Assembly (NCBI RefSeq): GCF_000931935.2
Contig: NZ_AZAC01000056.1
Coordinates: 124,001-188,000 of the forward strand
DNA length: 64,000 bases
Reading direction: 5' to 3'
From: Dethiosulfatarculus sandiegensis
GTDB taxonomy: Bacteria > Desulfobacterota > Desulfarculia > Desulfarculales > Desulfarculaceae
A program made the position numbers and the translations under genes. Every line of letters begins with the position of its first letter. Within the stretch, counting starts at the first letter, position 1. The notes under the pieces were generated by a model. That model was not told the DNA's origin. It saw only the letters and a list, made by a program, of their open reading frames with translations, and ran no database searches. Positions 1 to 8,591 of the stretch are shown here, piece by piece.

Positions 1-1
1 G

Positions 2-877
2 GAGCCCTTTGCCAAAATTGTCAAAGTGACCGGTCTGGACAGGATTGCCGGGGAGTTGGGAATTTCTGTCAGGGAATTAAAAGACCCTCGGCCGATCCCC
101 TCAAACAGGGTGGCGCTTTTCAAGAACCTGGAGATCGCGGCCGATGCAATGGAGGCGGACCAGGTCATCAACCTGCCCAAGCTGAAGACCCATTGCCAGA
201 TGCTTTTGACCCTGGGGGTGAAAAACCTTTTCGGGGTGATCGTGGCCCAGCGCAAGGCTGAATGGCACGGTATGGTGGGGGCCAGCCGTCGAACCTTTGC
301 CTCGCTTTTACTTGATATCAACCAGGCGGTTAATCCGGGGTTGACTATTTTGGACGGCGTCTGGGGCATGGAAGGGCATGGCCCTTCCAACGGTCGGCCC
401 AGGCATTTCGGTGTATTGGCTGCCTCGAAAAACGCCCTGGCCCTGGATATGACCATGTGCAGGTTGTTGGGGGTGTCCCTGGAGGATTATCCCCTTTACC
501 TGGCCGCCCGGGAAAGGGGAGCTCCCGAGCTGGAGCAAGATGCCGTGAAGGTTCTTGCGCCGGGGATAGAGATGCCTTTAGTTACAGATCTTGAGCTGCC
601 GCAATTGGGCAGCATGGAGATGTTGCCGGGTTTTTTGACTTCTTTTTCCAGACGTTATCTGGTTTCAAAACCGGTTCAGGATAAGAAAGCCTGCCGCCTG
701 TGCGGTAAATGCGTTCGCATATGCCCGGTGAACTGTTTGGAGATTCTGCAGAATCGAATGACCTTTGATTATGACAGGTGTATCCGCTGTTATTGTTGCC
801 AGGAGGTGTGCCCGGAAAACGCCATTTCCTTCAAGAAGGGCCTTTTGGCAAAGGTGCTTAAGGGAATAGGCCGATAG
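2..877 (+). CDS. DUF362 iron-sulfur protein, 5' end cut by window
   Basis: The reading frame is open from base 2, so the true start lies to the left of the window; the GTG at 26 is only an internal candidate. The visible 291 residues contain the body of a DUF362 domain followed by a C-terminal 2[4Fe-4S] ferredoxin module with two clusters of C-x2-C-x2-C-x3-C type (CRLCGKCVRICP and CIRCYCCQEVCP) in the last 65 residues. DUF362 proteins with such tails are frequent in anaerobes. They are thought to act in electron transfer or in maturation of redox proteins, but the reaction is not established. A strong terminator follows directly, so the gene ends its transcription unit. Family assignment is secure; function is not. 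Confidence 0.85.
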   Translation, partial: EPFAKIVKVTGLDRIAGELGISVRELKDPRPIPSNRVALFKNLEIAADAMEADQVINLPKLKTHCQMLLTLGVKNLFGVIVAQRKAEWHGMVGASRRTFASLLLDINQAVNPGLTILDGVWGMEGHGPSNGRPRHFGVLAASKNALALDMTMCRLLGVSLEDYPLYLAARERGAPELEQDAVKVLAPGIEMPLVTDLELPQLGSMEMLPGFLTSFSRRYLVSKPVQDKKACRLCGKCVRICPVNCLEILQNRMTFDYDRCIRCYCCQEVCPENAISFKKGLLAKVLKGIGR

Positions 878-906
878 AAACGCCCGGGTGTGCACCCGGG
901 CGTTTT
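878..906 (+). terminator. Rho-independent terminator after the DUF362 gene
   Basis: A perfect 13-bp inverted repeat (arms 878-890 and 893-905, core cgcccggg) starts at the stop codon of the DUF362 gene and runs into a short T tract. Confidence 0.85.
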
Positions 907-1033
907 TCAGACATTTTTATGCGCAGTTTTCCGGCCGAGCAATTGTGGTGCTTACAGCTTTAGGGACGCATTGGGAACCAGGTCGTATTGAGGCGCAGGT
1001 CGGCTCCGTTTTCAGATATTTTTACTGAAACGT

Positions 1034-1330
1034 CTATTTATTTGGGTTCAGAAGCTCTTTAACCTGGCTGCTCGGCTTGAAGGCCATGCGCTTTTTAGCC
1101 TTGATCTTGATTGGTTCACCGGTGGCCGGGTTTACGCCTTTGCGGGCCTTTGTTTTCTTAAGGGCAAAGGTGCCCAACCCCGCTACTCTGAAAGGCCGGT
1201 TCGCCTTGATTTCCTTCCGGCACATGGCTACAAAGGATTCCAAGGATGCCTTTGCTGCTGTTTTGGGTATGCCGGCAGTTTTGGCGATAACGTCTATCAT
1301 GTCGGTTTTGGTCATTGGTTTTTTAGCCAT
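1034..1330 (-). CDS. HU/IHF-family DNA-binding protein
   Basis: A 98-residue histone-like protein that bends and compacts DNA as a dimer. The N-terminal helices (MTKTDMIDVIAKTAGI) are followed by the GLGTF turn near residue 52 and by the beta-arm signature GVNPATGEPIKI near 65-76, which contains the proline that intercalates into DNA. The C-terminal helix is FKPSSQVKELL. Length matches the family (90-100 residues). Sequence alone does not separate HU from IHF subunits, but a single small basic protein away from pheT or rpsA suggests HU-like. A TTGACA box lies upstream on the minus strand (1387-1392), with no convincing -10 at normal spacing. Confidence 0.92.
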   Translation of the reverse strand: MAKKPMTKTDMIDVIAKTAGIPKTAAKASLESFVAMCRKEIKANRPFRVAGLGTFALKKTKARKGVNPATGEPIKIKAKKRMAFKPSSQVKELLNPNK

Positions 1331-1439
1331 GCGCCCCTTTCCTTTCTGCTTAATTTAAAAATATTTCACCACCATTTGCGCTTAATTGTCAACAACCGCT
1401 TTGCTTTTTAGCCGATTTTTTTGGTGTTTGAGGCAATTT

Positions 1440-2093
1440 TCAGCTTCTTTGCCAGCTGTCAAGCGGGCAATCCTCACAGGCTGGTTTGCTTTTTTTGCAG
1501 TAGTCTTTTCCGATCATCACCAGCTGGGCATGATATTGGTTAAAAAAAGGGGCTTTGTTTGGCAGGTTTTTCATGAATAAAAGGCGCACCTCTTCATAGG
1601 CGGCCTTGGCCGGGATCAGGTGGTGACGGCTTAAGATGCGCATGGTGTAGGCATCCACCACAAAGGTGGGTCTGCCTCCGGCATAAAGCAGTATGGAATC
1701 TGCGGTTTCCGGCCCAACGCCTTTGGAGCTCAAAAGTTTTTCCCTAACCTCTTTGAGCGGCCCTTTGAAAAAAGCGTCCAGGTCTCCACCTGCATCCTGT
1801 TGAACCAGGTTCAAAAGATTGCGCAGGCGTTTTTCCTTCAGGTTGTAATACCCCGCCGGCCGGATAAGCCGGGACAGTTCTTCCGGCGGCAGTTGTAAAA
1901 GCCGATCAAGAGAAAGAACGCGTGCCTTTTTCAGGTTGGTTATGGCCTTTTCCACGTTTTGCCAGTTGGTGTTTTGGGTGAGTATGGCCCCCACCATGAT
2001 CTCGAACCTGGTCTCCCCGGGCCACCAATGGAGGTCGCCGAAGCGTTTAAAGGGCAGGTCGTAGAGTTCTTCTAAGATCTCCTTAATTTCCAT
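1440..2093 (-). CDS. HhH-GPD DNA glycosylase, endonuclease III relative
   Basis: A 217-residue base-excision repair glycosylase of the endonuclease III-related group. The helix-hairpin-helix is at about 120-140 (KGVGPETADSILLYAG) and the catalytic aspartate is Asp147 in FVVDAYTMR. The lysine that gives endonuclease III its lyase activity (GRKTAN in E. coli) is replaced (GPETAD), which suggests a monofunctional glycosylase, as in MagIII-type proteins. The C terminus has C-x6-C-x2-C (Cys199, Cys206, Cys209), but the protein stops before the fourth cluster cysteine, so the [4Fe-4S] loop is incomplete unless the 3' end is frameshifted. It is divergent from the EF-G gene across a 137-bp gap. Substrate cannot be predicted. 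Confidence 0.85.
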   Translation of the reverse strand: MEIKEILEELYDLPFKRFGDLHWWPGETRFEIMVGAILTQNTNWQNVEKAITNLKKARVLSLDRLLQLPPEELSRLIRPAGYYNLKEKRLRNLLNLVQQDAGGDLDAFFKGPLKEVREKLLSSKGVGPETADSILLYAGGRPTFVVDAYTMRILSRHHLIPAKAAYEEVRLLFMKNLPNKAPFFNQYHAQLVMIGKDYCKKSKPACEDCPLDSWQRS

Positions 2094-2124
2094 GCAATTA
2101 GTTTTCCTTTAAAGGTGCATACTG

Positions 2125-2156
2125 TTGACATAAGGCATTTTAGCCGTAAATATACT
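2125..2156 (+). promoter_or_regulatory. Sigma70-type promoter for the EF-G gene
   Basis: A perfect TTGACA (2125-2130) is followed by an AT-rich -10 region: TAAATA at 2147 with a 16-bp spacer, or TATACT at 2151 with a longer spacer. It lies about 80-100 bp before the EF-G start in the divergent gap. Confidence 0.5.
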
Positions 2157-2230
2157 ATATTTGCCTTCTGTACAAGGAGGCTTTGAAAAACGGCTCGAAA
2201 TGATTCCTATTTTCTATTGAGGCATTGTAA

Positions 2231-4276
2231 ATGGCTGGTGAACCACGCCTAAAAAGAACACGTAATATGGGCGTTGTGGCCCATATAGACGCAGGTAAGA
2301 CAACTTTTACCGAAAGGGTGCTTTATTACACTAAGCGCACCCACAAAATAGGAGAGGTCCACGAAGGCACTGCGGTGATGGACTGGATGGAGGAGGAGCA
2401 GCAGCGCGGTATCACTATTACCAGCGCGGCTACCACCTGCCAATGGAATAACTATGATATCAACTTGATAGATACCCCGGGCCATGTGGATTTCACCATG
2501 GAAGTGGAGCGCTCTCTTAGGGTGTTGGACGGTTGTGTCATGGTTTTCTGCGCTGTGGGCGGTGTGGAGCCCCAAAGTGAGACCGTGTGGCACCAGGCTG
2601 ACCGCTATCATGTACCCAAGATAGCTTTCATTAATAAAATGGACCGTATAGGCGCTGACTTCAACGGTGTGCTAAACCAGATACGGGAAAAACTCGGGGC
2701 CAACCCCTTGCCGCTCACCATTCCCTGGGGCAGTGAAAGCGACTTCAAGGGAGTGATCGATATACTGACCATGGAATTGCTTTCTTTTGATGAGAGTGAC
2801 CAGGGCGGGACAGTGGCCCGTTCGGAGATTCCGGCGGAAATGCAGGAAGAGGCCCAGGCGGCCAGGGAGAGCATGATAGAAACCCTGGCTGAAAATGATG
2901 ACGAGATCATGGAGGCCTATCTGGGTGAGGAGGAAATCTCCCTCAAGAACCTTAAGGCCGCTGTGCGGAGGGCCTGCCTTAGCCTGAAGCTGATCCCGGT
3001 ATTCGCCGGTTCCGCCCTGCGCAACAAGGGGGTGCAGCCGGTTCTGGACGGGATTTGCGACTATTTGCCTTCTCCCCTGGATATTCCGTCGGTGGAGGGG
3101 GTCAACCCCACCAACGAGCAAAAGGAACTGCGCCAGGCTGACAAAAAGGCGCCCCTTGCCGCCCTGGTATTCAAGGTTCAGATGGAGCAGGGGCGTAAGC
3201 TTGTCTTTGCCCGCATCTATTCCGGGGTTATAGAGTCCGGCGCCGAGGTCTACAATGTGACCAAGGACAAAACCGAAAAGGTGGCCCGGCTTTTACGCAT
3301 GCACGCCAACAAAAGAGAGAGGCTCAAAGAGGCCTCAGCCGGAGATATCGTGGGGCTCATGGGTATGAAGCTTGCGACCACAGGCGACACACTGGCCCTT
3401 AAGGACAGGCCTCTTTTGCTGGATAATATAAGGTCTTACGAACCGGTGATCAGTGTGGCTGTGGAGCCCAAAACAGTGGGGGACCAGGAGAAGCTGGAAT
3501 CCTGTCTGAATCGTCTGGCAGACGAGGACCCCACCTTCAGGATGCACATTGATGAAGACACCGGTCAGACCATTATCAGGGGTATGGGCGAGCTTCATTT
3601 GGATGTGCTCGTGCAAAGATTGAAAAGGGAATTCAGCCTTACGGTAAACGTGGGGCAGCCTCAGGTGGTGTACCGCGAGACCGTTACCAGGGAAGTTAAG
3701 CTTACCGAGTCCTTTGATCGTGATCTTGGCGGAGACCGCCAGGTCGGAGAGGTTACCCTCAAACTCACACCCAACCCCAGAGGCGGGGGCAATACGGTTC
3801 GTATTGATATCTCTGATCAGGATCTGCCTGCCGAATTCACTGATGTTATTAAGCAGTCCGTGAATGAGGGGCTTTCCAGCGGAGTGGTTTTGGGGTATCC
3901 GGTGGTGGATACCAAGGTTGAGGTCACCGGGGTTGGCTACACCCAGGGGACGACTACGGAACTGGGTATGCGCCTGGCCTGCTCCACCGGCCTGCGCAAG
4001 GCCCTGGAGTCTGCTGAGTCCATTCTCCTGGAGCCTGTGATGAAGGTGGAGGTTGTGAGCCCCGAGGAGTTCATGGGCGAAGTTATCGGAGACTTAAACG
4101 CCAGGGGCGGTTCCGTGGAGAGCGTGGAACCCAAGGGAAACACCCAGGTGATCACGGCCACAGTTGCCTTGAAGCGCATGTTCGGTTACTCAACCATCTT
4201 GCGTTCGGCCACCCAGGGCCGGGCCATTTTCAGCATGCAGTTCTCCCATTACGACGCTTCCGGCTCAGGTAAGTAA
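2231..4276 (+). CDS. fusA: Elongation factor G (stand-alone paralogue)
   Basis: A 681-residue translational GTPase that drives ribosomal translocation or ribosome recycling. It shows the G1 loop AHIDAGKT (17-24), the switch region with RGITITSA, G3 DTPGH (81-85) and G4 NKMD (135-138). Domains II, III, IV and V follow, with the domain V region MGEVIGDLNARGG near 617. The start is ATG at 2231 with GAGG 10 bases upstream. The gene sits alone, not in the usual rpsL-rpsG-fusA-tuf operon, and is bounded by its own promoter and terminator. Deltaproteobacteria often carry several EF-G paralogues (for example the spdEFG1 and spdEFG2 groups), so this may not be the main translocase. EF-G identity is certain; the subgroup is not. 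Confidence 0.95.
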   Translation: MAGEPRLKRTRNMGVVAHIDAGKTTFTERVLYYTKRTHKIGEVHEGTAVMDWMEEEQQRGITITSAATTCQWNNYDINLIDTPGHVDFTMEVERSLRVLDGCVMVFCAVGGVEPQSETVWHQADRYHVPKIAFINKMDRIGADFNGVLNQIREKLGANPLPLTIPWGSESDFKGVIDILTMELLSFDESDQGGTVARSEIPAEMQEEAQAARESMIETLAENDDEIMEAYLGEEEISLKNLKAAVRRACLSLKLIPVFAGSALRNKGVQPVLDGICDYLPSPLDIPSVEGVNPTNEQKELRQADKKAPLAALVFKVQMEQGRKLVFARIYSGVIESGAEVYNVTKDKTEKVARLLRMHANKRERLKEASAGDIVGLMGMKLATTGDTLALKDRPLLLDNIRSYEPVISVAVEPKTVGDQEKLESCLNRLADEDPTFRMHIDEDTGQTIIRGMGELHLDVLVQRLKREFSLTVNVGQPQVVYRETVTREVKLTESFDRDLGGDRQVGEVTLKLTPNPRGGGNTVRIDISDQDLPAEFTDVIKQSVNEGLSSGVVLGYPVVDTKVEVTGVGYTQGTTTELGMRLACSTGLRKALESAESILLEPVMKVEVVSPEEFMGEVIGDLNARGGSVESVEPKGNTQVITATVALKRMFGYSTILRSATQGRAIFSMQFSHYDASGSGK

Positions 4277-4295
4277 AATCCCCCCGCATAAATAT

Positions 4296-4332
4296 AAAAA
4301 AGCGTAAGCGCTGAACGCGCTTACGCTTTTTT
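4296..4332. terminator. Bidirectional terminator between fusA and the DUF2059 gene
   Basis: A perfect 15-bp stem (arms 4296-4310 and 4318-4332, core gcgtaagcg) is flanked by A6 on the left and T6 on the right. It can therefore terminate the rightward EF-G transcript and the leftward DUF2059 transcript. Confidence 0.9.
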
Positions 4333-4390
4333 ATCGCTGCATCACGGCTTGGCCGATGTAAAAGGCCCTTTTTAACCGTGGCCTTGGAGT

Positions 4391-4960
4391 TTACTTTTTA
4401 GCGGGAGCTTTCTCTTTTTTATCTGCCTTGGCATCTTTTGCCTTTTTAGCGGCAGCGGCGGCCTTGGCTGCTTCAGCAGCCTTTTTCTGTTCTTCCTGCA
4501 TCTGCATTCTGAGCTTCATGGCTTGCTGCTGTACAACCGGCATCAAGAGGCTCTGGATGATCTGGCCTGTTTCCCTGGTGTAATTCGGCATTTTTTTCAG
4601 GATAGATTTACCTTCGGCCGATGTGTAGTAGCTAACCATGGCCTTGAGTTCGGCCTCGGTAAAGCTGCTGGCAGCCGCATTGATAATCTGCTTTTTCATG
4701 GGACCGTCGTCAGCCAGAATCTTGTCCAGCGCGGTGCGCAGCTCTTTTCTGTTTTTCTCGGGGAACTGGTTCAGCATGGGGGTCAGAGACTTTTCCAGCA
4801 TTCCCTTGAATTCAGAGGCCTGATAGTATTCGGCTGCCAGGGCCAGGCTTTCGGCTGAGGGCTTCTTCGGTTCTTTGGCTTTATCCTGACAAAAAGCCGC
4901 AGGAGCACTGAGAAGAAGTGTCATTGCCAAGGTCAGCGTGATGAGCACATTTTTTTTCAT
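4391..4960 (-). CDS. Exported DUF2059-domain protein
   Basis: A 189-residue protein with an N-terminal signal peptide (about 1-24, hydrophobic LITLTLAMTLLLSAPAAF, cleaved near FCQ). A DUF2059 domain covers roughly 35-135 and has the typical MVSYYTSAEGKSI and MPNYTRETG segments. From about 148 to the end it is a lysine/alanine-rich low-complexity tail, probably a charged helix. Periplasmic location is inferred. The function of DUF2059 is not known; members are small secreted helical proteins. It is the last gene of the leftward series, 114 bp after the M48 peptidase gene, and ends at a shared terminator. Confidence 0.82.
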   Translation of the reverse strand: MKKNVLITLTLAMTLLLSAPAAFCQDKAKEPKKPSAESLALAAEYYQASEFKGMLEKSLTPMLNQFPEKNRKELRTALDKILADDGPMKKQIINAAASSFTEAELKAMVSYYTSAEGKSILKKMPNYTRETGQIIQSLLMPVVQQQAMKLRMQMQEEQKKAAEAAKAAAAAKKAKDAKADKKEKAPAKK

Positions 4961-5074
4961 GTTTCCACTAGTTCCTTTGTTTTTTGTTTAAGTTTGAAAA
5001 AGCCCGGAAAACCTGGGAGATCTTCGCTCCGGTAGCTTTTTACCCTTATACTAAAGACTGCAAGCCTTGGCAGG

Positions 5075-6502
5075 CTAGTCATCCTTTTTCTTATTTTCCG
5101 CTTTTTCCGGTCCCGGCTTTTTGGGTGAGATCTCATCCAGGGCCTTTTGGGCCTTTTTTTTCAGCTCGGGTTGGTCATTAAGCCCTTGCACTGCTCTTTC
5201 CAGGTGGTAGCGGGCGGATCTGATCTTGCCTCCCTGCTTGAAGGCCAGGCCCAGATGCAAGGCTGCCTCGGCTGTTTTACCTTGCCTGCCGAGCGCCATG
5301 CCCAGGTCATAGTTGGCCTGGGCGTCGTCCGGGTGTTTATTCACCACCCTGGCCAGTACAAAGATGGCGTCTTCATATTTGTTTTGCCGCAGATAGGTCT
5401 GCCCCAGGGCGACCTGGGCCTCCTGGTCGTGGGGAACTTTACTGAGGCATTTGTCCAACAGCTTTTCCGCCTGTTCATAATCACCCAGGTTCAGGCGGCA
5501 AATGCCCTGTGCCCTCCATAGATATTCCTTGTTGAACTGCCAAAGCGGTTCAAGCATGGTGAGGCGGGAAAGGCCCTCTTTATAATTAGACCCGCGCATG
5601 GCCAAAAGGGCCTGGCCATAGAGCGCATATGGGTCCTTGGGGTTTTTGGCAAGCTTGGCCTTGAAGGTGCTTTCCGCCTCGTCCTCAGGCGAGTACAGGG
5701 CGCTGAGCCTCGTCTTTATCCTGAGGAAGTCGCTGTTGTTGTATTCCATGCGTGGCCGGGGGTACCTTCTCACCAGGTTCTGAATGGCCTCCATGCGCTC
5801 CGGGCTGGTGGGGTGGGTGAGAAGATAGGTCGGCGGTGTGGGCGAGGTGGTCCTTTGAGTGCGCCACATGCGCTGAAAGGTCTTGGCCATGTCGGCAGGA
5901 TGGTATCCCGCCGCTGTGAGCACCTTGTAGGCCCCATAGTCGGCCTGCATTTCGTCTTCCCGGCTAAAGGCAAGCTGGGCATGGGCCCCTCCGGCCGCGG
6001 AGCCCAAGGTGAGGGCCTGGCCCAGTTCAGGGGAGCCTCCCAGGGCGCCGAGCAGTAGTCCGGCCACCATGCCGGCAACTGTGGCCATGGAAACAGCGCC
6101 GGACTTTTTGATACGGGCAGCTATGTGGCGGTAATACACGTGGGACATTTCGTGGGCCATGACACCCACCAGTTCGCCCTCGTTATCCATGCTTGTGATA
6201 AGGCCCCTGAAAAGAACTATCCAGCCGCCGGGCAGGGCAAAGGCGTTCACCACTCCTTCGTCCGCCACATAAAATTGATATTTATAGCGTTCGTCGGGCC
6301 TGGCCTTGGTGAGTTTTTTCGCCAGACCCTTTACATAACTTATGGTGTCGGGGTCATCCACCAAGGGTATCTGGGCCTGCACCGCCTTGAAAGCGTCCTT
6401 GCCGATTTTGATCTCTTCTTCTACGGACATTTCCTCATCGGCACGGGCCACAGGGGCTGCAAGGAGGCAAAAAGCCAGAACGAGCGCCAGGATTTTTTTC
6501 AA
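5075..6502 (-). CDS. Periplasmic M48 metallopeptidase with TPR repeats (BepA-like)
   Basis: A 475-residue zinc peptidase for envelope protein quality control. A signal peptide covers about 1-21. The zinc site is HEMSH at 117-121, with the third ligand glutamate in SREDEMQADYGAY near 187. The catalytic domain ends near 265 and is followed by tetratricopeptide repeats to about 460, then a lysine-rich tail. This architecture matches BepA/YfgC, which degrades or matures misfolded outer-membrane proteins such as LptD. It begins 5 bp after the stop of gpmI, so the two are probably co-transcribed, although the functions are unrelated. Family is secure; substrate is by analogy. Confidence 0.9.
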   Translation of the reverse strand: MKKILALVLAFCLLAAPVARADEEMSVEEEIKIGKDAFKAVQAQIPLVDDPDTISYVKGLAKKLTKARPDERYKYQFYVADEGVVNAFALPGGWIVLFRGLITSMDNEGELVGVMAHEMSHVYYRHIAARIKKSGAVSMATVAGMVAGLLLGALGGSPELGQALTLGSAAGGAHAQLAFSREDEMQADYGAYKVLTAAGYHPADMAKTFQRMWRTQRTTSPTPPTYLLTHPTSPERMEAIQNLVRRYPRPRMEYNNSDFLRIKTRLSALYSPEDEAESTFKAKLAKNPKDPYALYGQALLAMRGSNYKEGLSRLTMLEPLWQFNKEYLWRAQGICRLNLGDYEQAEKLLDKCLSKVPHDQEAQVALGQTYLRQNKYEDAIFVLARVVNKHPDDAQANYDLGMALGRQGKTAEAALHLGLAFKQGGKIRSARYHLERAVQGLNDQPELKKKAQKALDEISPKKPGPEKAENKKKDD

Positions 6503-6507
6503 GGGTT

Positions 6508-8070
6508 CTACTCCTTGGCAGGGTTGAACAAAGGCCTGCCTGTCATCTCCTTTGGCTGTTCAATACCCAACAGGGCCAGGGCGGTGGGGGCCACGTCGCA
6601 GAGAGCGCCTTTTGTGAGCTCAGTCTCAGCCAAATCAGGATCGATCAGCAAGAACGGCACGGGATTTTTGACTGTATGGGCCGTATAGGGGCCGCCGGTC
6701 TCGGGATCTATCATCTGTTCGGCATTGCCGTGATCCGCAGTCAGAAGCACCCGGCCCCCTTGGGCCAAAACTGCGGGAATCACTTGCCTGAGGCAATAAT
6801 CCAGGGCCTCCATGGCCTTGATCGCAGCAGGCAGACTGCCTGTGTGACCCACCATGTCGCCGTTGGCGTAGTTCATCACAATAAAATCGTATAGCCCGGA
6901 GTTGATTCTTTCCAACACCTTTTCAGTAACTTCAAAGGCGCTCATCTGGGGCTTTTCATCATAGGTTTCCACCTCTTGGGGAGAGGGAACCAGCACCCGG
7001 TCTTCTCCGGGGTAGGGCTCTTCCAGGCCGCCGTTGAAGAAGAAGGTGACATGGGCGTATTTTTCGGTCTCGGCTATATGGAGCTGCCGCTTACCCTCTC
7101 TGCTCAGCACCTGGGCCAGGGTGTTTTCTATCTCCACCGGCGGAAAGGCCACGGGGATCTCATGAAGGTGTTCATCATATTGGGTCATGCAGACATAGTC
7201 GGCCAGACTGGGGCGGTCGGTTACATCAAAGCCATCGAAATCTTTGGAATTAAAGGCCCAGGTCAATTCCCTGGCCCGATCGGACCGGAAGTTGAAGAAG
7301 ATAACCCCGTCGTTTGTTTTGATCAGGGCCTTGGGCGCGCCTTCAGAGTCTGTGATCACGGCAGGGGTGACAAATTCGTCAAATTCCTCTTTGGCATAGC
7401 AGGCCTTGACATAGTCGACCGGGTCACTGGCCGTGGCCCCCTGGCCGTGGACCATGACTTCATAGGCCTTATGCACCCTTTTCCATCTCTTGTCCCTGTC
7501 CATACCCCAGAAACGTCCGCCCACCGAGGCGATAAAGGCCTTGGGCCTGCCGGTCAGGTAGTCCTGGAGTTCGGTCAAATAGCCCGCCCCTGAATTGGGA
7601 GGGGTGTCACGACCGTCCAAAAGGGCGTGAACGGCAATGGTATTTATGTTCCGTTCATGAGCCAAGTCGATCAAGGCATAGAGATGCGTCATAAGGGAGT
7701 GGACCCCGCCGGGGCTCACCAGGCCAATGAGATGCAAGGTGGAGGAGTTGTTTTCCACCTTGTCCAGGCAATTTTTAATAGCCTGGTTATGGGGCAGGTT
7801 TTTTTTCTTGATGGCCAGGTTGATGCGGGTGATATCTTGATAAACCACCCGTCCTGCGCCGAGGTTCAAATGGCCGACCTCCGAGTTGCCCATTTGGCCT
7901 TCGGGAAGTCCCACTGCCTCGCCAAAGCAGTCAAGGCTGGTTTGGGGATAGGCTGTGAAAAGAGAGTCCATGAAGGGGGTTTTGGCATTGGTGACGGCAT
8001 TGCCTTCGCCTTGCGGGGCGATCCCCCAGCCGTCGAGGATAATCAGGGTGAGCGGAGTCTTGGCAGTCAT
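6508..8070 (-). CDS. gpmI: 2,3-bisphosphoglycerate-independent phosphoglycerate mutase
   Basis: A 520-residue cofactor-independent mutase that interconverts 3- and 2-phosphoglycerate in glycolysis and gluconeogenesis. It belongs to the alkaline-phosphatase superfamily and needs Mn2+. Visible signatures are the N-terminal metal site LIILDGWGIAP, the phosphoserine region GQMGNSEVGHLNLGAG with catalytic Ser63, LLDGRDTPP, and the C-terminal metal ligands VLLTADHGNAEQM. Length is standard (about 510-520). The upstream gene is rsfS, 107 bp away on the same strand; downstream is the M48 peptidase gene, separated by 5 bp. Confidence 0.97.
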   Translation of the reverse strand: MTAKTPLTLIILDGWGIAPQGEGNAVTNAKTPFMDSLFTAYPQTSLDCFGEAVGLPEGQMGNSEVGHLNLGAGRVVYQDITRINLAIKKKNLPHNQAIKNCLDKVENNSSTLHLIGLVSPGGVHSLMTHLYALIDLAHERNINTIAVHALLDGRDTPPNSGAGYLTELQDYLTGRPKAFIASVGGRFWGMDRDKRWKRVHKAYEVMVHGQGATASDPVDYVKACYAKEEFDEFVTPAVITDSEGAPKALIKTNDGVIFFNFRSDRARELTWAFNSKDFDGFDVTDRPSLADYVCMTQYDEHLHEIPVAFPPVEIENTLAQVLSREGKRQLHIAETEKYAHVTFFFNGGLEEPYPGEDRVLVPSPQEVETYDEKPQMSAFEVTEKVLERINSGLYDFIVMNYANGDMVGHTGSLPAAIKAMEALDYCLRQVIPAVLAQGGRVLLTADHGNAEQMIDPETGGPYTAHTVKNPVPFLLIDPDLAETELTKGALCDVAPTALALLGIEQPKEMTGRPLFNPAKE

Positions 8071-8177
8071 GGTTTATCTCCCATAGTTTAATTAGGGGAT
8101 CCAATGCCTCCTTGGGCCGGGGGAGCGGCCGCCTTTTGCGCAGGCCGGATGAGGTCTTGAAAAAATCGATCGGACCT

Positions 8178-8591
8178 TTAAGAATCCTGTTCCAGGTCAG
8201 AAAGTTCCGGCAATTCATCAATCTTGATATCGACCTTGGGAGCATCGGACCAAAGGGATTCCAGGTCATACAGTTCTCTCACCGGCTGATGAAAAACATG
8301 CACCACAACATCGCCGAAATCCAAAAGCACCCAGCCGCCTTCCTTTAGTCCCGTAATGGAGAGCGGCTTGAGTCCTGCTTTTTTCATGACCCGGGCCATG
8401 TTTTCGGCAATAGCGGCGCATTGCCTGGTGGAGCGGCCACTGGCCAGCAGGAAGAAGTCGGTGTAACCGGAGAGTTCAGCCACATCCAGAAGGATCAGAT
8501 CCTGGGCTTTTTTGTCCAGGCCTGCGGCCGCACAGAGAAAAGCCATGTCCCTTGTGGTTTCAGGGCGCTTGGGTCGTGAGCGGCGATTCAT
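8178..8591 (-). CDS. rsfS: Ribosome silencing factor
   Basis: A 137-residue RsfS/Iojap-family protein that binds ribosomal protein L14 on the 50S subunit, blocks subunit joining and lowers translation under starvation. The core KKAQDLILLDVAELSGYTDFFLLASGRS and the end of the fold GGWVLLDFGDVVVHVFH are family hallmarks. An extra N-terminal stretch of about 25 residues rich in Arg/Pro precedes the fold. Its ATG overlaps the stop codon of nadD by 4 bp, the usual nadD-rsfS coupling. Confidence 0.94.
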   Translation of the reverse strand: MNRRSRPKRPETTRDMAFLCAAAGLDKKAQDLILLDVAELSGYTDFFLLASGRSTRQCAAIAENMARVMKKAGLKPLSITGLKEGGWVLLDFGDVVVHVFHQPVRELYDLESLWSDAPKVDIKIDELPELSDLEQDS

